A stretch of DNA of 64,000 nucleotides from NCBI GenBank assembly GCA_000307935.1, contig AMWX01000001.1, positions 99,388 to 163,387 of the forward strand, read 5' to 3'. Positions 48,679 through 58,045 of this stretch are shown one piece after another. The DNA is from SAR86 cluster bacterium SAR86E (GTDB taxonomy: Bacteria > Pseudomonadota > Gammaproteobacteria > Magnimaribacterales > D2472). Numbering within the stretch: position 1 is the stretch's first letter; each line of letters starts with the position of its first letter. Below the pieces are notes generated by a model. The model was given only the letters and a program-made list of their open reading frames with translations, was not told where the DNA came from and made no database searches. The position numbers were made by a program, and so were the translations under genes.

Positions 48679-48692
48679 TAACCAAATGGTTA
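48679..48692. promoter_or_regulatory. Putative TetR operator copy 2
   Basis: TAACCAAATGGTTA, a perfect 6-2-6 palindrome in the middle of the divergent region. Its centre is 25 bases from that of copy 1. Confidence 0.65.
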
Positions 48693-48719
48693 AAAATTAA
48701 AACATTATTCAATTTTTGC

Positions 48720-48733
48720 TATCCAGTTGGATA
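48720..48733. promoter_or_regulatory. Putative TetR operator copy 3
   Basis: TATCCAGTTGGATA, a perfect 6-2-6 palindrome 51 bases before the GST-like start. Its centre is 41 bases from that of copy 2. It could overlap the promoter of the forward operon. Confidence 0.65.
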
Positions 48734-48784
48734 AAACTTTAAATTATGTTTTACTTTTAAGACAAAAATAAAATTTAAATTCAA

Positions 48785-49666
48785 ATGAGCTTAGAATTAT
48801 ATGGATATGGAGAGTCTGTTGCCTCAAATATGGCAAGGGTAGCTTTGTCTGAAAAAAACTTAGCTTTTAAATATAATTTAATTTATTTAGAATCAAGGGG
48901 AGACCATCTAACCAAAGAATATAAAAAATTAAATCCTAAAAATCTGGTACCAACACTTGTAGATGATGAGCTGCCAATCCCTGACAGCGTAAATATAATG
49001 AGGCACATAGATGTTAAATATCCTGATCAAGGAGAAGAATTATTTCCTAGCAGTCTTAATAATGATGCTTTTGATGACTTATTGAATTTTGTAACATTAG
49101 ACGAGAGCAAAGAGCTTGGAGATACACTAGGAACTACTGCTGGAGGAATTTCTGCTCCATTACTAGTGAAGATGCTATGTAAAAGATCCATATTTAGTGT
49201 TATTTGGGATTATTCAACCAAGCACTCCATTAAAAAAAGAGTTCCTATCTTTATCTTGTTACGTATTTTGGGTAAACCGCCAAAGAGTTTAAATAAAAAG
49301 ATGACACTGATGTTAGCCAAACACCTTGTTACTATTGAATCAGTGCTAAGTCATCAAGGAGAATTTATGATGGGTGATAAATATACAGCAATTGATTGCT
49401 GTATGACGTCACTTCTTCATAGAGTTCAAGAAATGAGATTTGGCAGTGTTTTTGAAAGTAACAAACTTCCATATCTTAAAAAATACTGGGAGACTATTTC
49501 TAATAGAAATAGTTATCAAGAAGGTATCCTAGATTATGTTACCGGAGAGTGGGAACCGGAGATAAATAAGCTCTATGGTGATGGCGCAAACACATATAAC
49601 AATCTGTTATGGGAAGAATTAAACAGACTTTTAAAGGAGAAAGAAAATGTCACAACCAATATGTAA
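48785..49666 (+). CDS. Glutathione S-transferase-like protein
   Basis: A 293-aa protein with an N-terminal thioredoxin-like GST domain (MSLELYGYGESVASNMARVAL, then LNPKNLVPTLVDDELPIPDSVNIMRHI, in which the cis-Pro and the glutathione-contacting acidic/Ser pair are recognisable) and a longer C-terminal helical domain. Bacterial GSTs in ring-cleavage operons act as maleylpyruvate-type isomerases or as beta-etherases; either is possible. It is the first gene of an operon with the extradiol dioxygenase (20-bp overlap) and nitroreductase, behind the three putative operators. Confidence 0.85.
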   Translation: MSLELYGYGESVASNMARVALSEKNLAFKYNLIYLESRGDHLTKEYKKLNPKNLVPTLVDDELPIPDSVNIMRHIDVKYPDQGEELFPSSLNNDAFDDLLNFVTLDESKELGDTLGTTAGGISAPLLVKMLCKRSIFSVIWDYSTKHSIKKRVPIFILLRILGKPPKSLNKKMTLMLAKHLVTIESVLSHQGEFMMGDKYTAIDCCMTSLLHRVQEMRFGSVFESNKLPYLKKYWETISNRNSYQEGILDYVTGEWEPEINKLYGDGANTYNNLLWEELNRLLKEKENVTTNM

Positions 49667-50786
49667 AATTACTGATTTAATTTTTACACGTTTCGAATTA
49701 GTTGACTTAGACAAGCAAAAAGAGTTCATGAATCATTTTGGTTGTCAGCTAGCGCATGAGACAGATAATTCAATTTTTTTTAAGGGCTCTGGCTCAAACC
49801 CATACATATATGTTGCATCAAAGGGAGATCAAAATAGGTGCATCGGAATGGCATATAAAGTGAACGCTTTTGAAGATCTTCAAAAGCTATCAAGTAATCT
49901 TAATGTTGAAATCGTTGATAATGAGGAACCAGGTGGAGGAAAAAAAGTAACATTAATTGATCCAGAGGGCTTAGAAATAGAAATTTATTATGGAATGAAT
50001 GAAATGAAGCCTGAAATCAAAACATCGCCAAAGCTAAATACTGGTAACAGCACAGAGAGGATAAAATCAAATTCTCCTAATGCAGGAGATCGTGTGAATG
50101 AGCTGCAGAGAATAGGTCAAGCCTCAGACGAGTGGCAACTGGAAGATGATAAGTGGGTCTATAACTTAAGAACATCTGTTAAGAGAGTTGGTCATACTGC
50201 TATAAATTGTAAAGACGCAAAAGAGTCAATAAGGTGGTATTCAGAAAATCTTGGCTTGCTTGTAACAAATTACATTATGGGTCCTGATGGCTCAGATCAT
50301 ATGGGTGCTTTTATGCGAGCAGATACAGGGGATACACCTGCTGATCATCACATACTAAATAATGTTCAATTTCCTGGAGAAGGAGACTTTGCTCCATATG
50401 GCCACGCAGGCTATGAAGTATCTGGATCAGTGGACGATTTAATGGCTGGTCATCATCATTTAAAATCGGTGGATAAATATCCTCATGAGTGGGGAATTGG
50501 TAGGCATCTATTAGGAAGTCAAATGTATGACTATTGGAGAGACTCTTATGGTTTTACACATGAACATTGGACAGATGGTGATTTCTTAGATTCCTCTCAC
50601 CCTCCTGAAAAAACACCATTTAGAGATACAATCATGGCTCAGTATGGACCTTTTGCTCCATCATCATTTGGTGTATCAGTGCCTAATGATCAACTTGAAG
50701 AAGTAAGAAAAAATCCAAGGCTTGATCAAGTTGTGGCGATGGTTGAGAAAGGTGAAATACCTATGAATCCTGAGGAGAATAAATAA
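49647..50786 (+). CDS. VOC-family type I extradiol dioxygenase
   Basis: A 379-aa two-domain vicinal-oxygen-chelate protein. The C-terminal domain retains the three expected Fe(II) ligands: H183 in VGHTAINCKD, H253 in YGHAGYEVSG and E306 in YGFTHEHWTDGD, so it should be catalytically competent. The N-terminal domain (about 8-116) is the degenerate VOC half, ending DPEGLEIEIYYG. This is the pattern of catechol/biphenyl-diol 2,3-dioxygenases that cleave an aromatic ring next to the hydroxyls. A long linker (about 117-175) is unusual. AAAGGAGAA precedes the ATG at 49647, and the stop overlaps the nitroreductase start. Confidence 0.87.
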   Translation: MSQPICKITDLIFTRFELVDLDKQKEFMNHFGCQLAHETDNSIFFKGSGSNPYIYVASKGDQNRCIGMAYKVNAFEDLQKLSSNLNVEIVDNEEPGGGKKVTLIDPEGLEIEIYYGMNEMKPEIKTSPKLNTGNSTERIKSNSPNAGDRVNELQRIGQASDEWQLEDDKWVYNLRTSVKRVGHTAINCKDAKESIRWYSENLGLLVTNYIMGPDGSDHMGAFMRADTGDTPADHHILNNVQFPGEGDFAPYGHAGYEVSGSVDDLMAGHHHLKSVDKYPHEWGIGRHLLGSQMYDYWRDSYGFTHEHWTDGDFLDSSHPPEKTPFRDTIMAQYGPFAPSSFGVSVPNDQLEEVRKNPRLDQVVAMVEKGEIPMNPEENK

Positions 50787-51451
50787 TGCTAGATGATTTA
50801 ACAGAAGAGCAAAAACAAATAGTTACTGCTGCACAAGAAAAATTTAAAGATTTAAAAGAGCGAACTAATCCTCTGGATGAAGAAGCTTTGAACCTTGTAT
50901 TTGGTGAAGCAAGAAGTATGAATGGATGGCAAGATAAAGATGTTAGTGATGCCATGATTCGTTCTTTATATGATCTCACTAAAATGGGCCCTACAAGTAC
51001 AAATTGTTCTCCAGCCCGATTTGTATTTGTAAAATCTGAAGCTGAAAAAGCTAAGTTTGAGCCTGCTTTACTGCCTAATAATATTTCTAAGGTCATGACC
51101 GCACCAGTTGTTGCAATTATTGGTTATGATCTTGATTTTTCAGATCATATGACAAAATTATTTCCTCATATGGATGTTGCTCCTATGTATAAAGGAAATG
51201 ATGAAATGAATGTTTCAACTGCTTTTAGAAATAGTAGCTTGCAGGGAGCTTATTTAATAATGGTTGCTAGAGCTCTGGGACTAGATTGCGGACCTATGTC
51301 TGGGTTCAACAATCAATTAGTCGACGAGACGTTTTTTTCTGATTCAAATATAAAATCTAATTTTTTATGCTGTATTGGTTATGGTGACTCTACTAAGATA
51401 TTTCAGAGGTTGCCTAGATTAGATTTTGATGAAGTTTGTAAGATTATTTAG
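50786..51451 (+). CDS. Nitroreductase-family protein, RutE/HadB-like
   Basis: A 221-aa FMN enzyme. LDEEALNLVFGEARSMNGWQDK, LYDLTKMGPTSTNCSPARFVFV and the C-terminal FLCCIGYGD are typical of the RutE/HadB malonic-semialdehyde reductase branch. Members reduce small aldehydes or quinone-like and nitro compounds with NAD(P)H. As the last gene behind GST and dioxygenase it may reduce a semialdehyde or quinone by-product of ring cleavage; this is inferred. Its 3' end overlaps the convergent sulfatase gene by 8 bp. Confidence 0.87.
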   Translation: MLDDLTEEQKQIVTAAQEKFKDLKERTNPLDEEALNLVFGEARSMNGWQDKDVSDAMIRSLYDLTKMGPTSTNCSPARFVFVKSEAEKAKFEPALLPNNISKVMTAPVVAIIGYDLDFSDHMTKLFPHMDVAPMYKGNDEMNVSTAFRNSSLQGAYLIMVARALGLDCGPMSGFNNQLVDETFFSDSNIKSNFLCCIGYGDSTKIFQRLPRLDFDEVCKII

Positions 51452-52997
51452 AGGCTCTAAGCTTCCTAATCGTAAATATTACACCAGTTAGTAATAGAAT
51501 AAATCCAATCCAATAATATTTAAAAGCTTGAATCATAACCCAAACCATTATTAAAAAACCTTTAGTTGGAGAAGGGTGTTCACTTATTTCATAGTCCATT
51601 TCAAGCCATGGTGATCCAATTACAGCACCTCCTTCAGTGTCTCCATAATTATAAAAATGAGCTGGATCAATTAGTGGAATTACCTCTCTTTGTTTCATAC
51701 CAATCATAGTTGCTTTCATTGAGTTAAAAACCTCTACTTCAATCTTAGATAAATCCTTTGATTCAAATGGATCATCATTTACATTGAATAACGAATAAGT
51801 ACCTTCAACATCAAGCATTACCGGCTTACGAAAATGTAACTTCCATTCATCGTTAAATAAAGCCCGTTCATCAAATACTATTTTTGCTCCAACAAAATCA
51901 TTATTTGGAGCTTGAAGAGCGCCAGTGACTAAATTTTGCCATTTATCAGTACCATCGAAGACTTTTAGATCGCTAACTTCTATTTCTGCTGCTGATAAGA
52001 GGGTTGGGAGTAAATCCTGAACAAATATATATTGATCGCTTTTTGAGTTATCCAAAACTCCTTTCCACATGATGCTAGCAGGAACTCTTATACCTCCTTC
52101 GCGAGCAGAAGTTTTACTTCCAGGAAGACCGGCTGTGCTTCCTCTGGCCTCCACTAAGCCGGGTGCTAATACAGCAATGATAGGATTTATATCAAATACA
52201 GGACCATTATCACTGAAAAAAACTATTATTGTTTCCTCTAAGATTCCTTGATCTTCAATTGCATAAATTATTTTTCCAATCTCAGCATCTAGAGCATTAA
52301 CATTTGCTGCATATGCTCTATCAAGCGGATCTTCAATATAGCTAAATAATTCTATATTTTTATCAGGAGCCTGAATTGGGGTGTGGGGTGCATTAAAAGC
52401 AACATAAAGAAAGAGAGGACGATTTGGATCTTTAGTTTCAATAATTCTAACTGCTTCATTTGCTATAAGCTCTGTTGAATATCCATCTTCAAAGAGGGGC
52501 TCTTCGTTTCTATGCCAATCTAATCTTGATGAATGCACATGATCAAAATATCCTATCCCACCGAGCATGTGACCATAACTTTGATCAAAACCTCTATTTG
52601 TAGGCCAATATTCTTCCAAATGCATTCCTAAGTGCCATTTACCTGATAGGGCTGTTTGATAGCCTGCTTCTTTAAAAAACTGCGGCATTATCTTTAAATC
52701 AACCGGGAGCCCATATTGCTCTGCAGTTGGATTTGCCAAGGGTCTAATAATGCCATGATTAAAAATATGTAGACCTGTTAACAATGATGCTCTTGTTGGG
52801 CTGCAGACAGGACTTGCGTAAAACCTATTGAGTTCAACACCGTTTTTAGCTAATGCATCTATATTTGGAGTTGGAATATGTCCTCCATGGTATGAGACAT
52901 CGCCCCAGCCCAAATCATCAGTGAGTATGATAATTACATTTGGCTTGGAGTAGATGCTTGCACTTACAAACAATATTAAAAATATTAATACTTTCAT
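51444..52997 (-). CDS. Sulfatase (arylsulfatase family S1), membrane-anchored
   Basis: Hydrolyses sulfate esters outside the cytoplasm. The 517-aa protein has a signal peptide (VLIFLILFVSASIYS), the metal-binding VIIILTDDLGWGD, and the formylglycine site C65-S-P-T-R in SPVCSPTRASLLTG, needing an anaerobic or FGE maturase not seen here. KWHLGM and FFSDNGP motifs follow. The C-terminus has a membrane helix (YYWIGFILLLTGVIFTI) and basic tail, so it is probably tethered to the inner membrane facing the periplasm. It shares 4 bp with the TetR gene upstream, placing it in the FMO-TetR-sulfatase unit. Confidence 0.9.
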   Translation of the reverse strand: MKVLIFLILFVSASIYSKPNVIIILTDDLGWGDVSYHGGHIPTPNIDALAKNGVELNRFYASPVCSPTRASLLTGLHIFNHGIIRPLANPTAEQYGLPVDLKIMPQFFKEAGYQTALSGKWHLGMHLEEYWPTNRGFDQSYGHMLGGIGYFDHVHSSRLDWHRNEEPLFEDGYSTELIANEAVRIIETKDPNRPLFLYVAFNAPHTPIQAPDKNIELFSYIEDPLDRAYAANVNALDAEIGKIIYAIEDQGILEETIIVFFSDNGPVFDINPIIAVLAPGLVEARGSTAGLPGSKTSAREGGIRVPASIMWKGVLDNSKSDQYIFVQDLLPTLLSAAEIEVSDLKVFDGTDKWQNLVTGALQAPNNDFVGAKIVFDERALFNDEWKLHFRKPVMLDVEGTYSLFNVNDDPFESKDLSKIEVEVFNSMKATMIGMKQREVIPLIDPAHFYNYGDTEGGAVIGSPWLEMDYEISEHPSPTKGFLIMVWVMIQAFKYYWIGFILLLTGVIFTIRKLRASK

Positions 52998-53584
52998 TTC
53001 TTAAGAATTTTCTTTAATCCTAGCTCTCTAGCCTCATAAAATAAATTCATAAAAACAGGTAGATCTTTATCAGATATCTTTAAAACTTCTTTTATATAAT
53101 CTTTCATTGATGCATAACCAAACTCCAAAGCCATAACCAAAGCTACAGCAGCTTTTATTTCAGCAGTTGGTTTCTTTAGCCCTGATAGTTTTGTTAATTC
53201 AGCAAGAGTTTTTCTAGACATGGAGTAACCTGCGTCTACCTGAATTCTGACCAGATCCATTTTTTTATCAAGAACAGCTCTTATAATTGCTCTAAAATAG
53301 TTATCAGTTATATCAGATAATGGCTCTTTTCCGAGATTATCAGGATTTACGTTGCGTCTTTCTAGCTGTTCCATATGCTCAAATGCTAATTGTTTATATG
53401 TGGCCTCTAAAAGTCCTTGTTTACCACCAAAGTAATGATGTATTTGAGCATGATTAACGCCTGCATGATCAGCAATATCTCTTATTGAAAGCTGATTCGG
53501 CCCAATGGACCCTACTAATATAGCCGCTGAATTTATTAACTGTTTCTCAACGTTTTTTCGTCCTTTATAAGTGTTTTTATCCAT
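52994..53584 (-). CDS. TetR-family transcriptional regulator
   Basis: A 196-aa regulator. The N-terminal helix-turn-helix is clear: INSAAILVGSIGPNQLSIRDIADHAGVNHAQIHHYFGGKQGLLEATY spans roughly residues 17-63. The C-terminal ligand-binding domain is diverged, as usual. It lies 9 bp after the flavin hydroxylase and overlaps the sulfatase. It is the only classical regulator in the accessory region and the obvious candidate to bind the TAWCCA-NN-TGGWTA sites, including the one controlling its own operon. Ligand unknown. Confidence 0.9.
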   Translation of the reverse strand: MDKNTYKGRKNVEKQLINSAAILVGSIGPNQLSIRDIADHAGVNHAQIHHYFGGKQGLLEATYKQLAFEHMEQLERRNVNPDNLGKEPLSDITDNYFRAIIRAVLDKKMDLVRIQVDAGYSMSRKTLAELTKLSGLKKPTAEIKAAVALVMALEFGYASMKDYIKEVLKISDKDLPVFMNLFYEARELGLKKILKK

Positions 53585-53593
53585 AATCTTTAT

Positions 53594-55174
53594 CTAGGCG
53601 TTTACTTCATTATGAAGATTTTTAACAAGTTTTTCGATTTTTTTAATGATATCTACTCCATCACAACAACCATATATGTGCTTATCCGGCCTAATGATTG
53701 CTGCAGATATGGAATTTTCACAAGACCATTTAGCCAACCTACCATCTTTTAAAAAGGGGTGCTTACTATTAAAAATATGGATATTATTTTTAAATATATC
53801 CATGAATTCAATGTTGGATATGTCATCAATTAAAGTCTCATCTTCGTTCAAAATTATTAGTGAGAATGATTCACCTAGGTATTGATCAAATTGCTTGTTG
53901 TCAACTCTAATATTAATGTCAGGCTGAGGAATAATCACTCCATTTGCACCATTTGGAAATAAATCTTTATCAATCAAACCATCATTTAATTTCCAGCTAT
54001 ATTGGAATTTTAATGCTGACAATGCTTTCGGAAAAATTTTTGCAATTGAAAAAAAAGTATCCCTCATAAATGCCTTCACCATGTTTTGAGTTCCAATTAC
54101 ATTACCTTGTTTTATGGCAGTGCGAATCATGAAATCATTAATTTCTCTCCTCTCTATAGAAAATGTATCAAGAATTTTTTTGTTATATATTCCATCATTT
54201 ACACCTTTTAGTTTCCAGCATAAGTTATATGAGTCCTTGATTCCTTGACATAGGCCTTGACCAAGAAAAGGAGGTGTCTGGTGTGCAGAATCACCAATTA
54301 AAAAGCAGTTATTAATTTTAAACTCATCAACTAGCAGCCCATGAAATGAGTATTTGCTGGATCGAATTAAAGTGCCGCTATTAATATCAATATCAGGGTT
54401 TAATCTCCAAATATGAGGTTCCATAAAGGACCTTATATTTTTTTCGCTTTCAAGTTGTTCAAGATCGTCTTCGGGATTAATCTTAAACTCCCATCTAATA
54501 TGATTGTTTGTTATGGGGAGAAGGGTGGTTGGCCTTTTATAATCACAAATTTGATATCTTGATTTATCTAAAACTTTATATTTTTTATCTAACAAGTAAT
54601 CAACAACAACCCAATCCTGATCACATTTATAGTCATGCATTTTTATATTTAAGTTCTTGCGTACAAAACTATCTGCCCCATCAGCGGCAATCACATATGT
54701 GGATGTTAATGATTCTGTTTGGTTTGTTGCTTTGTTGGTGATCTCTAAGAGGTTTGAATCTATATTGGAATCTAATTTATCAACTTGCCAACCAAGTTTT
54801 AATTCAATATTGCTATATTTAGATGCATTCTTTCTTAAAATTTCTTCAAATTTAGGCTGGTTAAACATCACTCCATCGTAATAACCATTAAGTTTGGGGT
54901 GGCTCTCAAAACTTACACTTAAAAGTTCTTTTCCATTTCTATTGATGAAATTTACACCTAAAATAGGGTCTATAATTTCTTGAATTTGATCAAAAATTCC
55001 CATTGATTGGAATATTCTTTGAGTTTGACCGTCAAAATGTACAGCCCTTGGTATGTCCCAAATATCATATTTTGGCTCTACTACTATGATGTTAAAACCA
55101 CTCTCAGCAAACATATTCGCAGCCGCTGCTCCAACAGGGCCAAAACCAACAATGGCTATATCATAATTTTTCAT
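53594..55174 (-). CDS. FAD-dependent aromatic hydroxylase, MhpA-like
   Basis: A 526-aa class A flavoprotein monooxygenase. FAD motifs are YDIAIVGFGPVGAAAANMF (GxGxxG), the DG motif in VIAADGADSFVRK, and the GD motif in CFLIGDSAHQTPPFLGQGLCQG, which with the C-terminal thioredoxin-like domain ending AAIIRPDKHIYGCC is typical of MhpA/PheA-type phenol hydroxylases. These use NAD(P)H and O2 to add a hydroxyl ortho to an existing one, producing the diol cleaved by extradiol dioxygenases. The first gene of an operon with TetR and sulfatase, divergent from the semialdehyde dehydrogenase. The substrate is unknown. Confidence 0.88.
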   Translation of the reverse strand: MKNYDIAIVGFGPVGAAAANMFAESGFNIIVVEPKYDIWDIPRAVHFDGQTQRIFQSMGIFDQIQEIIDPILGVNFINRNGKELLSVSFESHPKLNGYYDGVMFNQPKFEEILRKNASKYSNIELKLGWQVDKLDSNIDSNLLEITNKATNQTESLTSTYVIAADGADSFVRKNLNIKMHDYKCDQDWVVVDYLLDKKYKVLDKSRYQICDYKRPTTLLPITNNHIRWEFKINPEDDLEQLESEKNIRSFMEPHIWRLNPDIDINSGTLIRSSKYSFHGLLVDEFKINNCFLIGDSAHQTPPFLGQGLCQGIKDSYNLCWKLKGVNDGIYNKKILDTFSIERREINDFMIRTAIKQGNVIGTQNMVKAFMRDTFFSIAKIFPKALSALKFQYSWKLNDGLIDKDLFPNGANGVIIPQPDINIRVDNKQFDQYLGESFSLIILNEDETLIDDISNIEFMDIFKNNIHIFNSKHPFLKDGRLAKWSCENSISAAIIRPDKHIYGCCDGVDIIKKIEKLVKNLHNEVNA

Positions 55175-55203
55175 ATTAAAAAGTTTATGGATTGATTTAT
55201 TTT

Positions 55204-55217
55204 AGTCAACTGGTTAG
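55204..55217. promoter_or_regulatory. Putative TetR operator copy 4 (degenerate)
   Basis: TAGTCAACTGGTTA; on the reverse strand TAACCAGTTGACTA. One arm matches the consensus exactly and the other has two mismatches. It lies 30 bases before the hydroxylase start and 65 before the dehydrogenase start, in the second divergent promoter region. Confidence 0.5.
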
Positions 55218-55281
55218 GATAGTCAATTATTAGTTAAAAGTATAAATTAAGTACAACACTACTTATTCAAAGAGAAATTAT

Positions 55282-56769
55282 ATGTACAAAGTTGATAGCT
55301 ATATAAATGGAAAATCATCGTCCGAATCGAACAAGACAGGAAAGATATATAATCCATCTTACGGCACTCAAATTGGAGAGGTCTTATATGCAACTAATGG
55401 TGTTGCTAACAAGGCTGTAGAATCATCATATGAAGCATCAAAAGCTTGGTCAAAAACTGGATTAAGTTATAGAGCTGAGTTAATTTTAAAATTTAGACAA
55501 GGTGTTATTAATAAGTCTAACGAAATAATTGAAATATGTATAACTGAGGCTGGTAAAACTAGACCAGATGCTGAGGCTGAGTTTGATAGGGCAGTTCAAG
55601 CATTAACTCATGCTGCTGGTGTTCAGCACTTTTACCCATCCAACTATAGTCAAAATGTTGCAGGTGGAATCGATATAGCTGACTTGAGGTTTCCTATTGG
55701 TGTTATTGCTGGGGTAGGCCCTTTTAATTTTCCAATCTTAATTCCTATATTGCATAGCGCCATGGCATTGGTCACTGGGAATACTTATATTGCTAAGCCA
55801 AGCGAAAAAGTTCCCTCAATATCCAGGCTATATGCTGATATATGGAAAGAAGCAGGCTTACCAGATGGCTGTTACAACGTGCTTAATGGTGAAAAAGAAA
55901 TAGTAGAGCTTTTAGTTCGACATGAAAAAGTAGATGGGCTAGCTTTTATTGGAAGCACAGCTGCTGCAAAGAGCTTAAAAATGCTTGGAGTTGAGAATAA
56001 TACGAAAGTTCAAGCCCTTGGCGGTGGAAAAAATCATATGATAGTCCTTCCTGATGCAGACTTGGACATGTCAGCAGATGCTGCAGTTTCTGCAAGTTTT
56101 GGAGCGGCGGGTCAAAGATGCATGGCTGTTTCTGTTGTTGTAGCTGTTGGTGATATAGCAGATGAGTTAATTTCTAAGATTCAATCAAGAATGCCTGATT
56201 TGGTTATGGGGGTAACTGATGATGAGAAGACGCAGCTAGGCCCGGTTATATCTCAAATAAATAAAGATAGAATTTATTCATTTATAGATAGTGCTGAGCC
56301 AGATGGAGCGTCATTGGTAGTAGATGGTAGGCATAGGTCTAATTCATTAGAAGGGTGCTTTGTTGGCCCTACATTAATAGATAATGTTAAGCCTGGAATG
56401 TCAGTTTATGAAAATGAAATTTTTGGACCTGTATTGTGTTTTGTTAGGGCTAAAACTTATGACGAAGCCATGCAAATAACCCATAGCCATCAACTAGGAA
56501 ATGGTGCTGCTTTGTTTACTCGTGATGGAGGTGTTGCGAAGAAATGGTCCGAAGAAATTCAAGCTGGTTCTGTTGGGATAAATGTTCCAATTCCTTTGCC
56601 GACATACGCTCATAGTTTTGGTGGCTGGAAAGATAGTGGTTTTTCTGAAACAAAGGCATTTGGGCCCTCATCAATTGATTTTTATACAAAGACCAAATCT
56701 CTAACCACTCGTTGGCCTGATCCTGCTGAGAGTAAAGTTGATTTGGGTTTTCCTAAGAATGATAAATAA
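55282..56769 (+). CDS. CoA-acylating semialdehyde dehydrogenase, MmsA-type
   Basis: A 495-aa aldehyde dehydrogenase. GPFNFPILIPILHSAMALVTGNTYIAKPSE, the catalytic Cys C280 in GAAGQRCMAVS and QALGGGKNHMIVLPDAD are the MmsA signature; Asn (N252) replaces the usual catalytic Glu, the feature linked to CoA-dependent acylation in methylmalonate-semialdehyde dehydrogenases. It could oxidise (methyl)malonate semialdehyde from valine or pyrimidine breakdown, or a semialdehyde released by the nearby ring-cleavage enzymes. AGAGAAATT precedes ATG 55282. The stop overlaps the start of the alpha/beta hydrolase by 11 bp. Confidence 0.9.
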   Translation: MYKVDSYINGKSSSESNKTGKIYNPSYGTQIGEVLYATNGVANKAVESSYEASKAWSKTGLSYRAELILKFRQGVINKSNEIIEICITEAGKTRPDAEAEFDRAVQALTHAAGVQHFYPSNYSQNVAGGIDIADLRFPIGVIAGVGPFNFPILIPILHSAMALVTGNTYIAKPSEKVPSISRLYADIWKEAGLPDGCYNVLNGEKEIVELLVRHEKVDGLAFIGSTAAAKSLKMLGVENNTKVQALGGGKNHMIVLPDADLDMSADAAVSASFGAAGQRCMAVSVVVAVGDIADELISKIQSRMPDLVMGVTDDEKTQLGPVISQINKDRIYSFIDSAEPDGASLVVDGRHRSNSLEGCFVGPTLIDNVKPGMSVYENEIFGPVLCFVRAKTYDEAMQITHSHQLGNGAALFTRDGGVAKKWSEEIQAGSVGINVPIPLPTYAHSFGGWKDSGFSETKAFGPSSIDFYTKTKSLTTRWPDPAESKVDLGFPKNDK

Positions 56770-58045
56770 TGCTCTTGATCGGCTATTAAGTTTATTTACT
56801 CATTTTGTATTTATCTTTATTGATATTTATTTTCATCTTCGCATAACAATAAGAGAGTCAATTGTTAGCAAACCCCTAATCAATAAAACAAAATTTAAAA
56901 AATATTTTGCAATACTTGATGAAGCTAGGCATTTTGTTTTTGAATTAGGTGATGAAAAAGCCACACCAAATAAAACGCTAGTGATGATTGGTGGGATTCC
57001 TACACATCCAATGGAGTCAATGACTTGGTTTGCAGACTGCCTCAATCAGATTGATCCATCTCTCAGAATTATAATTTTTAATATGCCGTATTATGATCAA
57101 CATCATTCTATTGAATATTCAAATTATTTTGCTCAATCCAACGGTGAAAGCCTAAGAACACATAAAGAAATTAATTATTCAAATAGAAAAATTGATCCCA
57201 AATTTAGTCATAAAAATCAATCTAAAACAATAAATTCTCTAATGGATAAAATGAAACTCGATCAAGCTCATCTTGTTGGACATGATAGAGGAGCGGTAAT
57301 ATTGGAGAACTTATGTATCAATAATCCAGAAAAAGTTATTTCTTACTCTAGAGCTTCACAAGTTTGGGATTATGCTGAAGCTGATTGGTCAAAATTAGCT
57401 CCAGAAATTTTAGTTGGCCCTCCGCATAAATTAATGTCTATATATTTTCAATTAAGACTTTTATTATTTTCAGTCTTGATTATGAATAGGCCAATGCAGC
57501 TATTATCTGAAAATTTTTTAAATAAAGCTAAACACGCGCAAAAGGGTACTCATCTTTTTGATAGATACACGCATTTAAAATTTAAATCACAAATTTCTTA
57601 TAAAAAATATTATTACAAATTTCAACAGTCGCTTATGCAAGGCGGTATGTTTGATGAGGTTATTAACAGAAAACATCTAAAGAAAACCAATTTTCCGATC
57701 ATGCAGTTTCAAGGAGAGGATGAATTCAAACTTGCCACTAATGGATGTCGTATATCTGATCAGCCGTATTTTGGAAAATATAATTTATTTAGAAATGAAA
57801 TTGAAGATATATATCCGGACGGCACGTATCAGTCTGAAGTGCCTATCAAAAATGAATTTATTACCTCAAAAGGACTATATAAAGAAATTAAAATAAAAGA
57901 TGGTGCAAGATTTAGTAAATTTTACTTGATACCAGATTCAGCACATTTTAATGTTATTGAGAATCCTGAATCATGTGCAGCAGCTGTGTATAATTTTGTT
58001 ACTCTAGTGAACAACAATCACAAAGGAGATAACAATGTCAGATAA
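56759..58045 (+). CDS. Alpha/beta hydrolase with GHDRG nucleophile elbow
   Basis: A 428-aa protein from ATG 56759; a TTG at 56738 in the same frame lies deeper in the dehydrogenase gene and is less likely. The N-terminus is hydrophobic (LLSLFTHFVFIFIDIYF), suggesting membrane association. The nucleophile elbow VGHDRGAVI carries Asp (about D176) in place of Ser, as in epoxide hydrolases and haloalkane/fluoroacetate dehalogenases; a late DSAHFNVIE supplies the catalytic His. Substrate unknown; a C-C or epoxide hydrolase step in the pathway is conceivable. It overlaps the DUF1330 gene by 11 bp. Confidence 0.8.
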   Translation: MINNALDRLLSLFTHFVFIFIDIYFHLRITIRESIVSKPLINKTKFKKYFAILDEARHFVFELGDEKATPNKTLVMIGGIPTHPMESMTWFADCLNQIDPSLRIIIFNMPYYDQHHSIEYSNYFAQSNGESLRTHKEINYSNRKIDPKFSHKNQSKTINSLMDKMKLDQAHLVGHDRGAVILENLCINNPEKVISYSRASQVWDYAEADWSKLAPEILVGPPHKLMSIYFQLRLLLFSVLIMNRPMQLLSENFLNKAKHAQKGTHLFDRYTHLKFKSQISYKKYYYKFQQSLMQGGMFDEVINRKHLKKTNFPIMQFQGEDEFKLATNGCRISDQPYFGKYNLFRNEIEDIYPDGTYQSEVPIKNEFITSKGLYKEIKIKDGARFSKFYLIPDSAHFNVIENPESCAAAVYNFVTLVNNNHKGDNNVR

